Notes: a model not told the origin generated them from the sequence alone. DNA of 64,000 nucleotides from Polynucleobacter sp. AP-Nino-20-G2 (GCF_018688235.1 NZ_CP061313.1:665130-729129), one strand, 5' to 3'; numbered from the stretch's first letter, positions 33,901-40,452 are shown. A program made the numbers and translations.

Positions 33901-34816
33901 CTATATATCGGCGGTTCGGCCTACTGGTTTTGGCACCCTCATGATCAAAGCGGTAGATACCTCTGGTAATGAAAGCGTCAATTCTTCAGCCATTGTGATT
34001 AATTTGGGCGATGCTTTAGTCGCCAATGTCATTGCTGAGGTTGATATTGGAGCGTTAGGCTTTCCAGGCGGCCTATCTCACGGTTCTGTAGTTGATGGAG
34101 TCGTGGTAGCTGATGAAGAGGGCATCTATTGGAATGCCAATGATTCAGTCAACATGTGGCACTCCAACCTGCAAAATATGTGGCCTGCGCAAACTTTTGC
34201 GCAAATGGTTTATGAGGCCACTTTCCAATCGCCCTTAGGATCTGCAGGCAGTCAATTGACTTTGCCTGCCCTCATTAATGGCGATAACTGGAAGATTGAA
34301 TATCGCAAAATAACACCGCCGATGTGGACTTCAGATGACAATCTGATGTGGTCTGCCGATGGTAATCCCATGTGGTCATTTAGCGGTCCCATCATGTGGA
34401 CTACCGATGCAAACCTCATGTGGACTGATGATCAAAAATCGATGTGGAGCATTCCAGATTATTTGCCATGGCCTGGATCAGTAATTACTACTGAAGATCA
34501 ATATCAGGTCAAGATTACGATTGGACGCGGATCTACACAAGGCATGATTTCTAGCTTAGTTGCTAGTTTTGATGTACCCGATAAATCCGAAGTCTTAAGC
34601 GAGATCAATATTTCGGCCTCTGGATCTCGCTTGCCTATCGTAAAAGACTATTTCAGCATTAAGACAGTCAATTTGACCTTGATCGCTGATACCAGCAATA
34701 CTTTTATTGCCAAAGTCATTGATAAAGATCCTGTCCTTGGACCATTGGTGCAGTGCTTTGATGTCACCAATACGCCCATCATCGGAAAAGTAGACGCAAC
34801 CATTCAAGGTTATTAA
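30923..34816 (+). CDS. Tail tip / host specificity protein J-like (gpI-J fusion)
   Basis: 1297 residues. Residues about 1-100 resemble the ubiquitin-like N-terminus of gpI, then a Gly-rich linker and two hydrophobic segments (VQVVALIAVVVLAAYF, ATAAAVGTAVLSITGAML). The J-like body follows (RMRPYESMPVVMGAHQFFPD; FGSPSWDSGKIGVIWDARN). Fibronectin-like domains lie around 840-1040. Residues 1134-1176 carry five tandem octads of the form MW[TS]xDxNx, an odd Trp-rich repeat. It forms the tail tip that contacts the host before or with the Mtd-like fibre. Confidence 0.9.
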   Translation: MEVIERMPSKAKSLDVIWRPHPALSSANKESFACLLSPGSTVRDILISAGIDTKQPIIIWLDDRLLEVSEWNTICPKPGQIINVQATVMGGGGGGGGSNPVQVVALIAVVVLAAYFGPAVGAFAGFTGATAAAVGTAVLSITGAMLVNAVFAASNPSTSLNNASGVYGAASPTYSLSGGSNRMRPYESMPVVMGAHQFFPDLAAKPFLEYQGEDQYLYQIFHLGLSSCLLADWRIGTNPITNYQEYSWQYPDAAGRITNFPNNVDSIPGADLTAANGWVTLTSSAKTYRLGIDIEGVLYYANNNGGLDSTSVQLEIQYKPSGSSTWLAPDSVITQGSGFVAGHFEQYQEWVESGEEGYYTATTTDDNGNPYTYETYGWHDTSHYETKSRYVAGSGNVILISGATQTARRATLFINVPSGTYDVRIRRNTADSTDARLQNKTSWSTLRSYQVDSTNYNGQNRRGLTIRASEQLNGTIQQLSVTASANANYWNGSSWVSGPTSNPAHWFMDFAIGRRDGNGNLMYGVGMPEAQIDLAGLNAWAAFCAAENLSFNAVLDGSQTAADILTAIARCGFGSPSWDSGKIGVIWDARNASPVAAFGMSNIIRGSFQVSYITEQLAEEVIVQYINPDNSWNQDQVRVLVPGITTPRRSSTIDLLGCTNTAMAGKFANYFAAQQYYRKRRIQWDCDFEGFVCQRGDVVLLSHDLTQWGYSGRIVSTSGSTLVLDRAIPRSGALEYLMLKRPDGTMTTYQVLAGSADSDTITLTTHPTFQDGVDLIDHIWFFSPLPTPGKKVKILSVQPTSESRLTVIATDEDPQFYAAWDGTWQSATPSTLLKSNLPVIKNLKITERLAIVGAGQIVTRVTISWAQNIGQVERVELRCRINNGTWQAKTTYNSNSIDYDFDGYGLVEVTALPINGIFVGQQVSASAQVYGKTLPPENVQGFTVDLKANAFTLNWQKVGDIDVAGYRIRWINGDSRDWGSATPIHDGLLLSSPYISAVRPTGFGTLMIKAVDTSGNESVNSSAIVINLGDALVANVIAEVDIGALGFPGGLSHGSVVDGVVVADEEGIYWNANDSVNMWHSNLQNMWPAQTFAQMVYEATFQSPLGSAGSQLTLPALINGDNWKIEYRKITPPMWTSDDNLMWSADGNPMWSFSGPIMWTTDANLMWTDDQKSMWSIPDYLPWPGSVITTEDQYQVKITIGRGSTQGMISSLVASFDVPDKSEVLSEINISASGSRLPIVKDYFSIKTVNLTLIADTSNTFIAKVIDKDPVLGPLVQCFDVTNTPIIGKVDATIQGY
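34322..34450 (+). repeat. 24-bp (8-residue) Trp repeat in the J-like protein
   Basis: Codons for Met-Trp recur every 24 bp: MWTSDDNL, MWSADGNP, MWSFSGPI, MWTTDANL, MWTDDQKS, MWS. The same octad (MWTADANL MWTQ) ends the protein at 35873-36238. Confidence 0.8.
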
Positions 34817-34829
34817 AAAAGGAATGCAT

Positions 34830-35162
34830 ATGAATTCACTAGCGCAATTTAAACGAGGTGACGGATTTAGTTTGACGTGTACCTGGAAGGAAAATGGAGT
34901 GGCTGCTTCTTTAGTAGGTTTGACGATTGCTGCGCAAATTCGCAATCCACAAAATATGAAGTTAGTGGCCGCCATGACAGTAACTCCAGCCGCTGATCAA
35001 ACGGCTCATTTGGGCGTATTTACGCTGACTCCAACCATTGCCGATACTTCGACATGGCCTTTAGGAGAAATGATTTGCGATTTAGAGGTGATTAATGCCG
35101 ATGGTCTTAAGCGTTCATCTGACTCTTTCATCGTCCCCGTTATTGAAGATGTCACCAAATGA
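34830..35162 (+). CDS. Phage tail/baseplate-associated protein
   Basis: 110 residues from the ATG at 34830, with AAGGA six bases before; an ATG at 34824 is an alternative. FKRGDGFSLTCTWKENGVAA and DLEVINADGLKRSSDSFIVP suggest a beta-sandwich as in BppU-like N-terminal domains. It precedes small fibre proteins. Function inferred from position only. Confidence 0.55.
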   Translation: MNSLAQFKRGDGFSLTCTWKENGVAASLVGLTIAAQIRNPQNMKLVAAMTVTPAADQTAHLGVFTLTPTIADTSTWPLGEMICDLEVINADGLKRSSDSFIVPVIEDVTK

Positions 35163-35371
35163 CCGACACCATTGAAATTCATAGTGAACAATTATTTTCT
35201 ATTGAGATCAATCAGACCAAAGAATTCGCAATAGAAATTAATCAAACTACCGCGCCAAGCATTGAATTGGCTTTTGCTGCGGTAGGTCTTAAAGGAGATA
35301 AAGGGGATCCTGGAGACCCAATTGATCCAAGTCTCGATTTACCCCTGCTGTACGAAATTTACAAACTTTAA
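35159..35371 (+). CDS. Small phage protein with a collagen-like motif
   Basis: 70 residues. Repeated IEINQT segments (FSIEINQTKEFAIEINQTTA) and a short collagen-like GDKGDPGDP. It overlaps the previous gene by 4 bp. Possibly a trimeric fibre component. Confidence 0.55.
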   Translation: MTDTIEIHSEQLFSIEINQTKEFAIEINQTTAPSIELAFAAVGLKGDKGDPGDPIDPSLDLPLLYEIYKL

Positions 35372-35383
35372 TAGGAGCAAGCC

Positions 35384-35869
35384 ATGTCATTACAAAGTCA
35401 ACTGCAGTCCCTGATTACCTCCATTGCCACCGATATCAAAGCATTATTGGCAAATCAAGGTAATTTAACCACCCTAAATACCACTACCAAAACCAATCTG
35501 GTAGCCGCATTAAATGAATTAAAAAGCTCGATTAACTCAATTGATTTGACGGCCTTAATTAGCGATTCAACTGCTTCCTCAACTAGTAAAACGTACTCGA
35601 TCGATAAGATTAATTCTCAGATTAGTGCAGCCGTTAGCGCTTTAGTTGCTGGAGCACCTACTGCACTCGATACGTTAAATGAGCTGGCGACCGCCATTGC
35701 AAGCGATGAGTCTGGTATTGCTGGCCTAGTTACCGCCGTTGGCAATCGAATTCGTTTTGATTCTTCACAATCTTTGACATCGCCTCAGCAAATTCAGGCC
35801 TGTCAAAATATTGGTGTGGGTGATCCCACAACGGATTTAGCCGCAGCTTACGCTACCGCTAAGGCTTAA
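35384..35869 (+). CDS. Tail fibre-like protein
   Basis: 161 residues. N-terminus MSLQSQLQSLITSIATDIKA matches the next gene's start, implying a shared attachment region. The middle (TALDTLNELATAIASDESGI) resembles phage tail-fibre or tail-collar repeats. Confidence 0.6.
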   Translation: MSLQSQLQSLITSIATDIKALLANQGNLTTLNTTTKTNLVAALNELKSSINSIDLTALISDSTASSTSKTYSIDKINSQISAAVSALVAGAPTALDTLNELATAIASDESGIAGLVTAVGNRIRFDSSQSLTSPQQIQACQNIGVGDPTTDLAAAYATAKA

Positions 35870-35872
35870 ACC

Positions 35873-36238
35873 ATGAGCCTGCTTACTCAATTGCAGGCGT
35901 TCATTACAGCAGTCGGTGCAGATATTAAGGCACTCAATACCGCGGTCAGTAATAGCGGTATACCTAGTCAAACAGGCAATGCGCGTAAGGTCATCAAAAC
36001 CAATGGCACTAGTGTCTCTTTTGATTTCCCGCAAACGCAAAGCAGTAGTCCTGGAGCGGTGCCTGCAGCCTCTTCATTGGGATTAGGTGAAGAGCTGATT
36101 AATACTAATGACGGCAAGATATTCTTTAAAAAATCCGTTGGCGGTGTTGAGACTGTACTGGTTTTAGCTGGACAAAACCCACTGGGTAGCGCTGCCCCCA
36201 TGTGGACTGCTGATGCAAATTTAATGTGGACGCAATAA
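35873..36238 (+). CDS. Tail protein with C-terminal Trp octad
   Basis: 121 residues. The N-terminus MSLLTQLQAFITAVGADIKA is paralogous to that of the previous gene. The C-terminus LGSAAPMWTADANLMWTQ repeats the octad of the J-like protein. Possibly an adaptor between tail tip and the Mtd-like fibre; inference from position and shared repeat. Confidence 0.55.
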   Translation: MSLLTQLQAFITAVGADIKALNTAVSNSGIPSQTGNARKVIKTNGTSVSFDFPQTQSSSPGAVPAASSLGLGEELINTNDGKIFFKKSVGGVETVLVLAGQNPLGSAAPMWTADANLMWTQ

Positions 36239-36264
36239 GCAAAATTTAACTTTCATTATTTTTT

Positions 36265-36289
36265 AAACCGCCTTTTTGGCGGTTTTTTT
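36265..36289 (+). terminator. Terminator upstream of the DGR
   Basis: AAACCGCC-TTTTT-GGCGGTTT followed by T-run. It separates the tail genes from the DGR cassette, which may therefore have its own promoter. Confidence 0.8.
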
Positions 36290-36306
36290 ATTTCTAAGGA
36301 GCAATC

Positions 36307-37422
36307 ATGACTCAGGCACTACCAGCAAAAACAGCACTAACCGCATCAACGATTACCGAAGGTGCATTTAAGGCTGCATTAGATCAACTCAATGATTACC
36401 TATCAGGTTTATTGGGCTCAGATGGCAATCCTTTAACTGCACGTGGCGTTTTGGGCGTACCCAATCCCTATGGCACCTTTTTTAAAGCGGATCCATCCAC
36501 TGTGGGGTTTGTTAAAACGGCTGCAGGCACTGCAAGTATTAAAGCGGGTACCTTCATATTCGTAGGATCTACGCTCGTCTCTTTTGCCGCGCAAACGGCC
36601 ATTACGATGCCTACTTTGACCGCAGGTACCGACTATGCAATCTGGGTGAAAGATGATGCCACGATTCAAGCTACAGCATCCTTTACCTCGGCTCCTGGCT
36701 CGGGTAATTGGCGCAAAATTGGCGGATTTCACTATGCGCCTGGCGATAATGCTGCAGGTACCTCTGGAGGCAATACAACGCCTCAGATCAATGCCTATTC
36801 ATTCTGGGATTTGAACTTTAAGCCGGAATGCCCAGACCCCCGCGGTATGACCTTAGTGGCTAATAGCTTTTGGTCTGACATCTATTTGTTAGGCGTTGAC
36901 CACCTCACTAATGGCTCTTCTAAGTACAACGTCACCATGGCTGATGGTGCAAGCCCTCCAAAGATTCCTACCTTGTTTGGTGGTTCTGGCACAAACGCTT
37001 ATAGCGAATTTAACTGGTGGGAAGCCGGTGAAGTCATGCGCTCATGGGGCAAACGCTTGCCACGCTATGATGAGTTTGCCGCTTTAGCATATGGCACTAC
37101 TGAAGCAGCCTCTATTGGATCAGATCAAAACTCCACCATCTGGAATGCAGCTTATGTATCACGCTGGGGATGCAATCAAGTATCCGGAGTATTGCAGCAA
37201 TGGGGCGCAGACTTTGGCGGAGGCGCAGCTGCTGCAGGTTGGACTAACAATACGATTGGCCGCGGTCAAACCTATCAACTGCCTAACGCCGTGATCTTTG
37301 GGGGCGACTGGGCCAACGGTGCGAACGCTGGTTCGCGCTCCTCGAGTTGGGGCTACTCTCCTACGCTCTCGTACAGCACCTTCGGGGCTCGCGGTGTCTG
37401 TGACCACTTGCAACTTGGTTAA
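36307..37422 (+). CDS. mtd: DGR target: Mtd-like receptor-binding protein with C-type lectin variable domain
   Basis: 371 residues. The N-terminus is a phage fibre-type attachment region. From about residue 175 it has the FGE-sulfatase/C-type lectin fold typical of DGR targets (FWSDIYLLGVDHL, RSWGKRLPRYDEFAALAYG, SGVLQQWGADFGGG). It ends in the variable repeat (residues 327-366) and a GARGVCDHLQLG tail very like that of BPP-1 major tropism determinant Mtd. Eleven residues differ from the template-encoded version (334, 336, 345, 347, 349, 350, 354, 356-359), ten of them from Asn, Asp or Tyr codons rich in adenine and one from Ile. It should bind the host receptor and change specificity through the DGR. 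Confidence 0.95.
   Translation: MTQALPAKTALTASTITEGAFKAALDQLNDYLSGLLGSDGNPLTARGVLGVPNPYGTFFKADPSTVGFVKTAAGTASIKAGTFIFVGSTLVSFAAQTAITMPTLTAGTDYAIWVKDDATIQATASFTSAPGSGNWRKIGGFHYAPGDNAAGTSGGNTTPQINAYSFWDLNFKPECPDPRGMTLVANSFWSDIYLLGVDHLTNGSSKYNVTMADGASPPKIPTLFGGSGTNAYSEFNWWEAGEVMRSWGKRLPRYDEFAALAYGTTEAASIGSDQNSTIWNAAYVSRWGCNQVSGVLQQWGADFGGGAAAAGWTNNTIGRGQTYQLPNAVIFGGDWANGANAGSRSSSWGYSPTLSYSTFGARGVCDHLQLG
37285..37404 (+). repeat. DGR variable repeat (VR)
   Basis: 120 bp, in frame at the 3' end of the target gene, aligned without gaps to the template repeat at a constant offset of 537. It differs at 13 positions (37306, 37313, 37340, 37346, 37351, 37352, 37354, 37366, 37367, 37372, 37376, 37379, 37381), and each is A in the template. 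The first 21 bp and last 23 bp are identical, the latter being the expected initiation-of-mutagenic-homing region. Confidence 0.96.
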
Positions 37423-37441
37423 TTGGGTCGATAGACCCAAT
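37422..37441 (+). other. Post-VR hairpin/cruciform with GATA loop
   Basis: ATTGGGTC (37422-37429), loop GATA, GACCCAAT (37434-37441): a perfect 8-bp stem 17 bp after VR. In BPP-1 a hairpin/cruciform of this size with a 4-nt loop downstream of VR is needed for efficient target recognition. Confidence 0.85.
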
Positions 37442-37820
37442 GCAACCGATCAAAGAGGCAAATACGTCATATGACCAAATGGCGATTGTGGAAAAGTATG
37501 AGGCCATCATTGCTTATCTTTACCCAATCGCTCAAAACATCCCTAGAAAGCACTCCATAGCTAGGGATATGTTTTTGGAGTGCTTGCTAGGTCAAGTGAA
37601 GTTATTTGTAGAAGCGGGTAAATCGAGTCAGATTTCTCGCCTATACGCTGCAGATGCAGGGCTTTCGCATTTGCGGTTTTGGTTACGCTTTTTATCGGGA
37701 AAATCTGTGCGAGCTATGTCTTTACATCAAAATGAAACAGCCCTCATGCTGATTTCTGAAGTTGGTAAATTTATGGGTTCATGGATCGTTAAGGTAAAAC
37801 GTAAGGGGCAAGCAGGGTAA
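37440..37820 (+). CDS. avd: DGR accessory variability determinant (Avd)
   Basis: 126 residues. EANTSYDQMAIVEKYEAIIA, YLYPIAQNIPRKHSIARDMF and LYAADAGLSHLRFWLRFLSG match the Avd four-helix-bundle family and, from memory, are close to BPP-1 Avd. Avd forms a basic pentamer that binds the reverse transcriptase and template RNA and is essential for mutagenic homing. Its ATG overlaps the 3' arm of the post-VR hairpin, and its stop is one base before TR. Confidence 0.92.
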   Translation: MQPIKEANTSYDQMAIVEKYEAIIAYLYPIAQNIPRKHSIARDMFLECLLGQVKLFVEAGKSSQISRLYAADAGLSHLRFWLRFLSGKSVRAMSLHQNETALMLISEVGKFMGSWIVKVKRKGQAG

Positions 37821-37821
37821 A

Positions 37822-37941
37822 AACGCCGTGATCTTTGGGGGCAACTGGGACAACGGTGCGAACGCTGGTTCGCGCTACTCGAATTGGAACAACTCTCCTA
37901 CGAACTCGAACAACAACATCGGGGCTCGCGGTGTCTGTGAC
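37822..37941 (+). repeat. DGR template repeat (TR)
   Basis: 120 bp, non-coding, between avd and the reverse transcriptase. It contains 28 adenines, concentrated in AAC/AAT/TAC codons of the VR frame; 13 are changed in VR. The frame read through TR gives an Asn-rich version of the VR peptide (GGNWDNGANAGSRYSNWNN). Homology ends abruptly at both sides. A short open frame across TR (37835-38059) is not considered a gene. Confidence 0.96.
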
Positions 37942-38103
37942 GGCAAATTTTTACCGCTTTGTAAATGTTAAGGCATTACAAGCAGACCTTTGTAATGTGG
38001 TCAGCCTGCTTATCCTCCTTCGGGAAATACTTTTCTGGGTTCGGTATTGCGCTTGGTAACAACAGCCAAAACACTATTGAGAACAGCGCAACCGGCAATT
38101 TTT
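37822..38103 (+). ncRNA. Presumed DGR template RNA (TR plus TR-RT spacer)
   Basis: TR is followed by 162 nt with no convincing gene before the reverse transcriptase start. In BPP-1 the RNA spanning the end of avd, TR and the spacer up to brt is the functional template. It is bound by RT-Avd, and cDNA is primed from the spacer. The length here is similar. The ends of the RNA are unknown. Confidence 0.6.
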
Positions 38104-39087
38104 ATGAAAAGACACAAAAATCTGATTGAGCAGATTGCTACAGTGGAAAATTTGCAAAATGCTTATTGGAAAACCGCTAAAGCCAAGCGCATGACGTACG
38201 GATATTTGGAGTTTAAAGAGTACGCTTCAGTCAATCTAACTACCCTGCGTGAAGAGTTATTAGATGGGGGCTATCAAATTGGTCGGTACCGAGAATTTGT
38301 TATTTATGAGCCAAAACCTAGATTAATTTCTGCATTAGATTTTAAGGATCGCTTAACTCAGCATGCAGTTTGCAACATTATTGGGCCCATCTTTGAGCGC
38401 ACGTTGTTGCATAACACGTTTGCATGTAGACCTGGGATGGGTACGCATGCTGGCGTGCGCTACGTGCAATCTGAGCTACGTAAGCCAGGAGCAACGCATT
38501 ACCTAAAAACGGATTACAGCAAGTTTTTTCCTTCGGTTAATCGAGAAATATTGCATGGCCTTATTAATCGTAAGATCGGCTGTGAAAAGACTTTAAGAAT
38601 CTTGCGAGAGATTATTCCAGCTAGTGGTTGCGGCATTCCAATTGGTAGCCTAACAAGTCAATTATTCGCCAATGTGTATGGCGGTTTGATCGATCGCTAC
38701 ATTCATGATCAACTAGGGCATCGTAGGTGGGCTCGATATATGGATGATATTGTAATTTTGGGTGATGACCCTGTGAAGTTGCGAGATGACTTTTATAAGA
38801 TTCAAGCATTTTCTAATGAGCGAATGGGCATGCGCATTAGTAAATGGTCAAGCTCTGGAGTGGTACGGGGGATTAATTTTTTAGGGTATCGAATATGGCC
38901 TACGCATAAATTGCTAAGACATGATTCAGTATTGCGCGCTAAAAGAAAAATTACAAAATATATTAAATATCAAGACGATATTGCATTAACTAAGTTTTTA
39001 GCTTCATGGGCTGGCCATGCAAGATGGGCAGATACAAACAATCTTTTTAACTGGATGGAGAAACATCATGGTATTTCCTGTAATTAA
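38104..39087 (+). CDS. brt: DGR reverse transcriptase
   Basis: 327 residues from the ATG at 38104, the same size as BPP-1 bRT; an in-frame GTG/ATG-type start at 38047 would lie in the template spacer and is rejected. Motifs in order: RPGMGTHAGVRYV (about 109-121), catalytic Asp137 in YLKTDYSKFF, the DGR-type IGSLTSQLFAN (180-190) and YMDD at 212-215. It lacks maturase and endonuclease domains, so it is not a group II intron RT. With Avd it copies TR RNA into adenine-mutagenised cDNA that replaces VR. Confidence 0.96.
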   Translation: MKRHKNLIEQIATVENLQNAYWKTAKAKRMTYGYLEFKEYASVNLTTLREELLDGGYQIGRYREFVIYEPKPRLISALDFKDRLTQHAVCNIIGPIFERTLLHNTFACRPGMGTHAGVRYVQSELRKPGATHYLKTDYSKFFPSVNREILHGLINRKIGCEKTLRILREIIPASGCGIPIGSLTSQLFANVYGGLIDRYIHDQLGHRRWARYMDDIVILGDDPVKLRDDFYKIQAFSNERMGMRISKWSSSGVVRGINFLGYRIWPTHKLLRHDSVLRAKRKITKYIKYQDDIALTKFLASWAGHARWADTNNLFNWMEKHHGISCN

Positions 39088-39307
39088 CAATCGCGATGAT
39101 TTAGATGCAATTAACGGCACCCCTGAGCATGATCAATTCATGGCTTACCTCAAGGGCAGCATGACCCGTAAACAAGATACAGCCGTCTATCCTGAAGGTT
39201 ATGGCCAACCAGGCTATGAAGGCGCTAAAGTCGACCCTGTTTGGGTTGATGTTGAAGACCTTTCCACCATTAAACGCTACGGCTTTTCTAAAGCGGATTT
39301 TGCTTAA
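39068..39307 (+). CDS. Small phage protein following the RT
   Basis: 79 residues from the ATG at 39068, with GGAG upstream, overlapping the RT end by 20 bp. MVFPVINNRDDLDAINGTPE and MAYLKGSMTRKQDTAVYPEG, ending DLSTIKRYGFSKADFA. A common phage protein downstream of tail fibre genes with no assigned role. Confidence 0.7.
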   Translation: MVFPVINNRDDLDAINGTPEHDQFMAYLKGSMTRKQDTAVYPEGYGQPGYEGAKVDPVWVDVEDLSTIKRYGFSKADFA

Positions 39308-39331
39308 TCCTTCGGAAGTGATTTGATCAAC

Positions 39332-39351
39332 GCCCCTACGGGGGCTTTTTT
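39332..39351 (+). terminator. Terminator after the DGR cassette
   Basis: GCCCC, loop TACG, GGGGC, then T6. Separates the DGR unit from lysis genes. Confidence 0.8.
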
Positions 39352-39365
39352 ATAGCGTGGCCAAT

Positions 39366-39674
39366 ATGGTAGATAAAGATCCAACCTCTTATTCGTTAAT
39401 TACCTACTCATGGGTATTTATGCTCGCCATCCTTGGCGGAATTGTCAATTTCATGCGTAAGCTTCAGGCAGGCCATGTCAGGGCATTTAACCTGGTTGAG
39501 CTTGTGGGTGAAATAGTGACCGCTGGATTTGCAGGCGTAATCACTTTTTGGCTTTGCGAGAATGCTCAGATCGCTCCTTTAATGACGGCTGCATTAGTCG
39601 GCGTATCGGGGCATATGGGATCTCGGGCTTTGTTTTTGTTTGAAGATTTTTTAAAGTCTAAGTTTCCAGTTTAA
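39366..39674 (+). CDS. Holin, LydA/phage_holin_3 type
   Basis: 102 residues from the ATG at 39366 (GTG at 39357 is possible). Hydrophobic spans around WVFMLAILGGIVNFM, VGEIVTAGFAGVITFWLC and IAPLMTAALVGVSGHMG; C-terminal charged FLKSKFPV. The pattern fits LydA-like holins, which permeabilise the inner membrane for lysis. Confidence 0.75.
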   Translation: MVDKDPTSYSLITYSWVFMLAILGGIVNFMRKLQAGHVRAFNLVELVGEIVTAGFAGVITFWLCENAQIAPLMTAALVGVSGHMGSRALFLFEDFLKSKFPV

Positions 39675-39696
39675 ATATATTGACTGCTTCATAAAG

Positions 39697-39718
39697 CCCG
39701 CTATGCGCGGGTTTTTTT
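39697..39718 (+). terminator. Terminator after the holin gene
   Basis: CCCGC, 5-nt loop, GCGGG, then T7. Confidence 0.78.
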
Positions 39719-39736
39719 ACGTCCAAAGGAACTGAA

Positions 39737-39979
39737 TTGAACGCTATTAAAGCTTTATTTAAAAACATTTTTACCGAGCCGGATAACGCTACTTATTGCA
39801 TTGTCAAGATTGGCGCTGGGTTTACTGTTATCTATGCCTTGGCTACTGCTGGATTTCATCATCTGTATCTCAAAGAAGCCTTTGTGATTCAAGATTTTGG
39901 AGTCGGTATGGGAGCTGTCTTTGCGGGTGTAGGAATTGCCCTAGGGCTAAAAAAAGACTCTCCGGAGACCAAACCATGA
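39737..39979 (+). CDS. Second small membrane protein of the lysis region
   Basis: 80 residues, TTG start preceded by AAGGA. Two hydrophobic segments (IVKIGAGFTVIYALATAGF and GVGMGAVFAGVGIALGL). It could be a second holin, antiholin or pinholin. It overlaps the Rz-like start by ATGA. Confidence 0.6.
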   Translation: MNAIKALFKNIFTEPDNATYCIVKIGAGFTVIYALATAGFHHLYLKEAFVIQDFGVGMGAVFAGVGIALGLKKDSPETKP

Positions 39980-40452
39980 ACTTATCGGATCTCACCCCCC
40001 AATCTTTGATTTTCAAAGTAGTTGGCTGGATTGCCATTATTGGCTTGATCGTTGGAGCTTTGTACGCCACAACGATGCATATTGAACAAGTTGGATATGA
40101 CCGGCGCGTATCTGAGGATCAGATCAATCTTAATAAGGATTTGATTGAAGCGAAAGCCAAAACTCAAAACCTTCAACATCAACTCAATGAGGCACAAAAT
40201 GAACTTTCAAAAGCAAAATCTGATTTATTGGCTCTTACTCTTACTAATCGTAGCTATGTTGGCAAGTTGCGGGACAACTTCAATACCTTCGACAGCAGCG
40301 TGTCCAGTCAATCCCGAGAAGCCCTTATTAAGCGAATCGCATCCCTCGATTCCGTGGTCGCAGATTGTTCAGCAAGACTTATTGAAGTGGCAAACGATGC
40401 TGACACCGCAATAGCTGAAACCAAAATGCTTGAGAAAGCGTGGCCTCAATGA
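39976..40452 (+). CDS. Rz-like inner-membrane spanin
   Basis: 158 residues from the ATG at 39976. One N-terminal membrane span (VVGWIAIIGLIVGALYA) and then a long coiled coil (INLNKDLIEAKAKTQNLQHQ, NEAQNELSKAKSD). This is the layout of i-spanins, which fuse inner and outer membranes in the last lysis step. It contains the Rz1-like gene in another frame. Confidence 0.8.
   Translation: MNLSDLTPQSLIFKVVGWIAIIGLIVGALYATTMHIEQVGYDRRVSEDQINLNKDLIEAKAKTQNLQHQLNEAQNELSKAKSDLLALTLTNRSYVGKLRDNFNTFDSSVSSQSREALIKRIASLDSVVADCSARLIEVANDADTAIAETKMLEKAWPQ
40199..40414 (+). CDS. Rz1-like outer-membrane lipoprotein spanin, embedded
   Basis: 71 residues, wholly inside the Rz-like gene in a different frame. 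MNFQKQNLIYWLLLLLIVAM ends in lipobox LASC, then a Pro/Ser-rich short mature part (TTSIPSTAACPVNPEKPLLS). Nested Rz/Rz1 pairs are the lambda arrangement. Confidence 0.82.
   Translation: MNFQKQNLIYWLLLLLIVAMLASCGTTSIPSTAACPVNPEKPLLSESHPSIPWSQIVQQDLLKWQTMLTPQ

Noticed and set aside
37835..38059. 74-codon open frame across the template repeat and spacer
   Set aside because: It is Thr/Arg-rich, overlaps the non-coding TR in a frame unrelated to VR, and is explained by TR composition.
38104..39087. Reverse transcriptase as a group II intron or retron enzyme
   Set aside because: No maturase, HNH or intron domains are present. A matching VR/TR pair and Avd lie alongside, and the IGSLTSQ motif fits DGR enzymes.
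39796..39975. N-terminal 60-codon extension of the Rz-like protein
   Set aside because: It overlaps the preceding membrane gene entirely and is Cys/Arg-rich out-of-frame sequence. The ATG at 39976 gives a clean membrane anchor.
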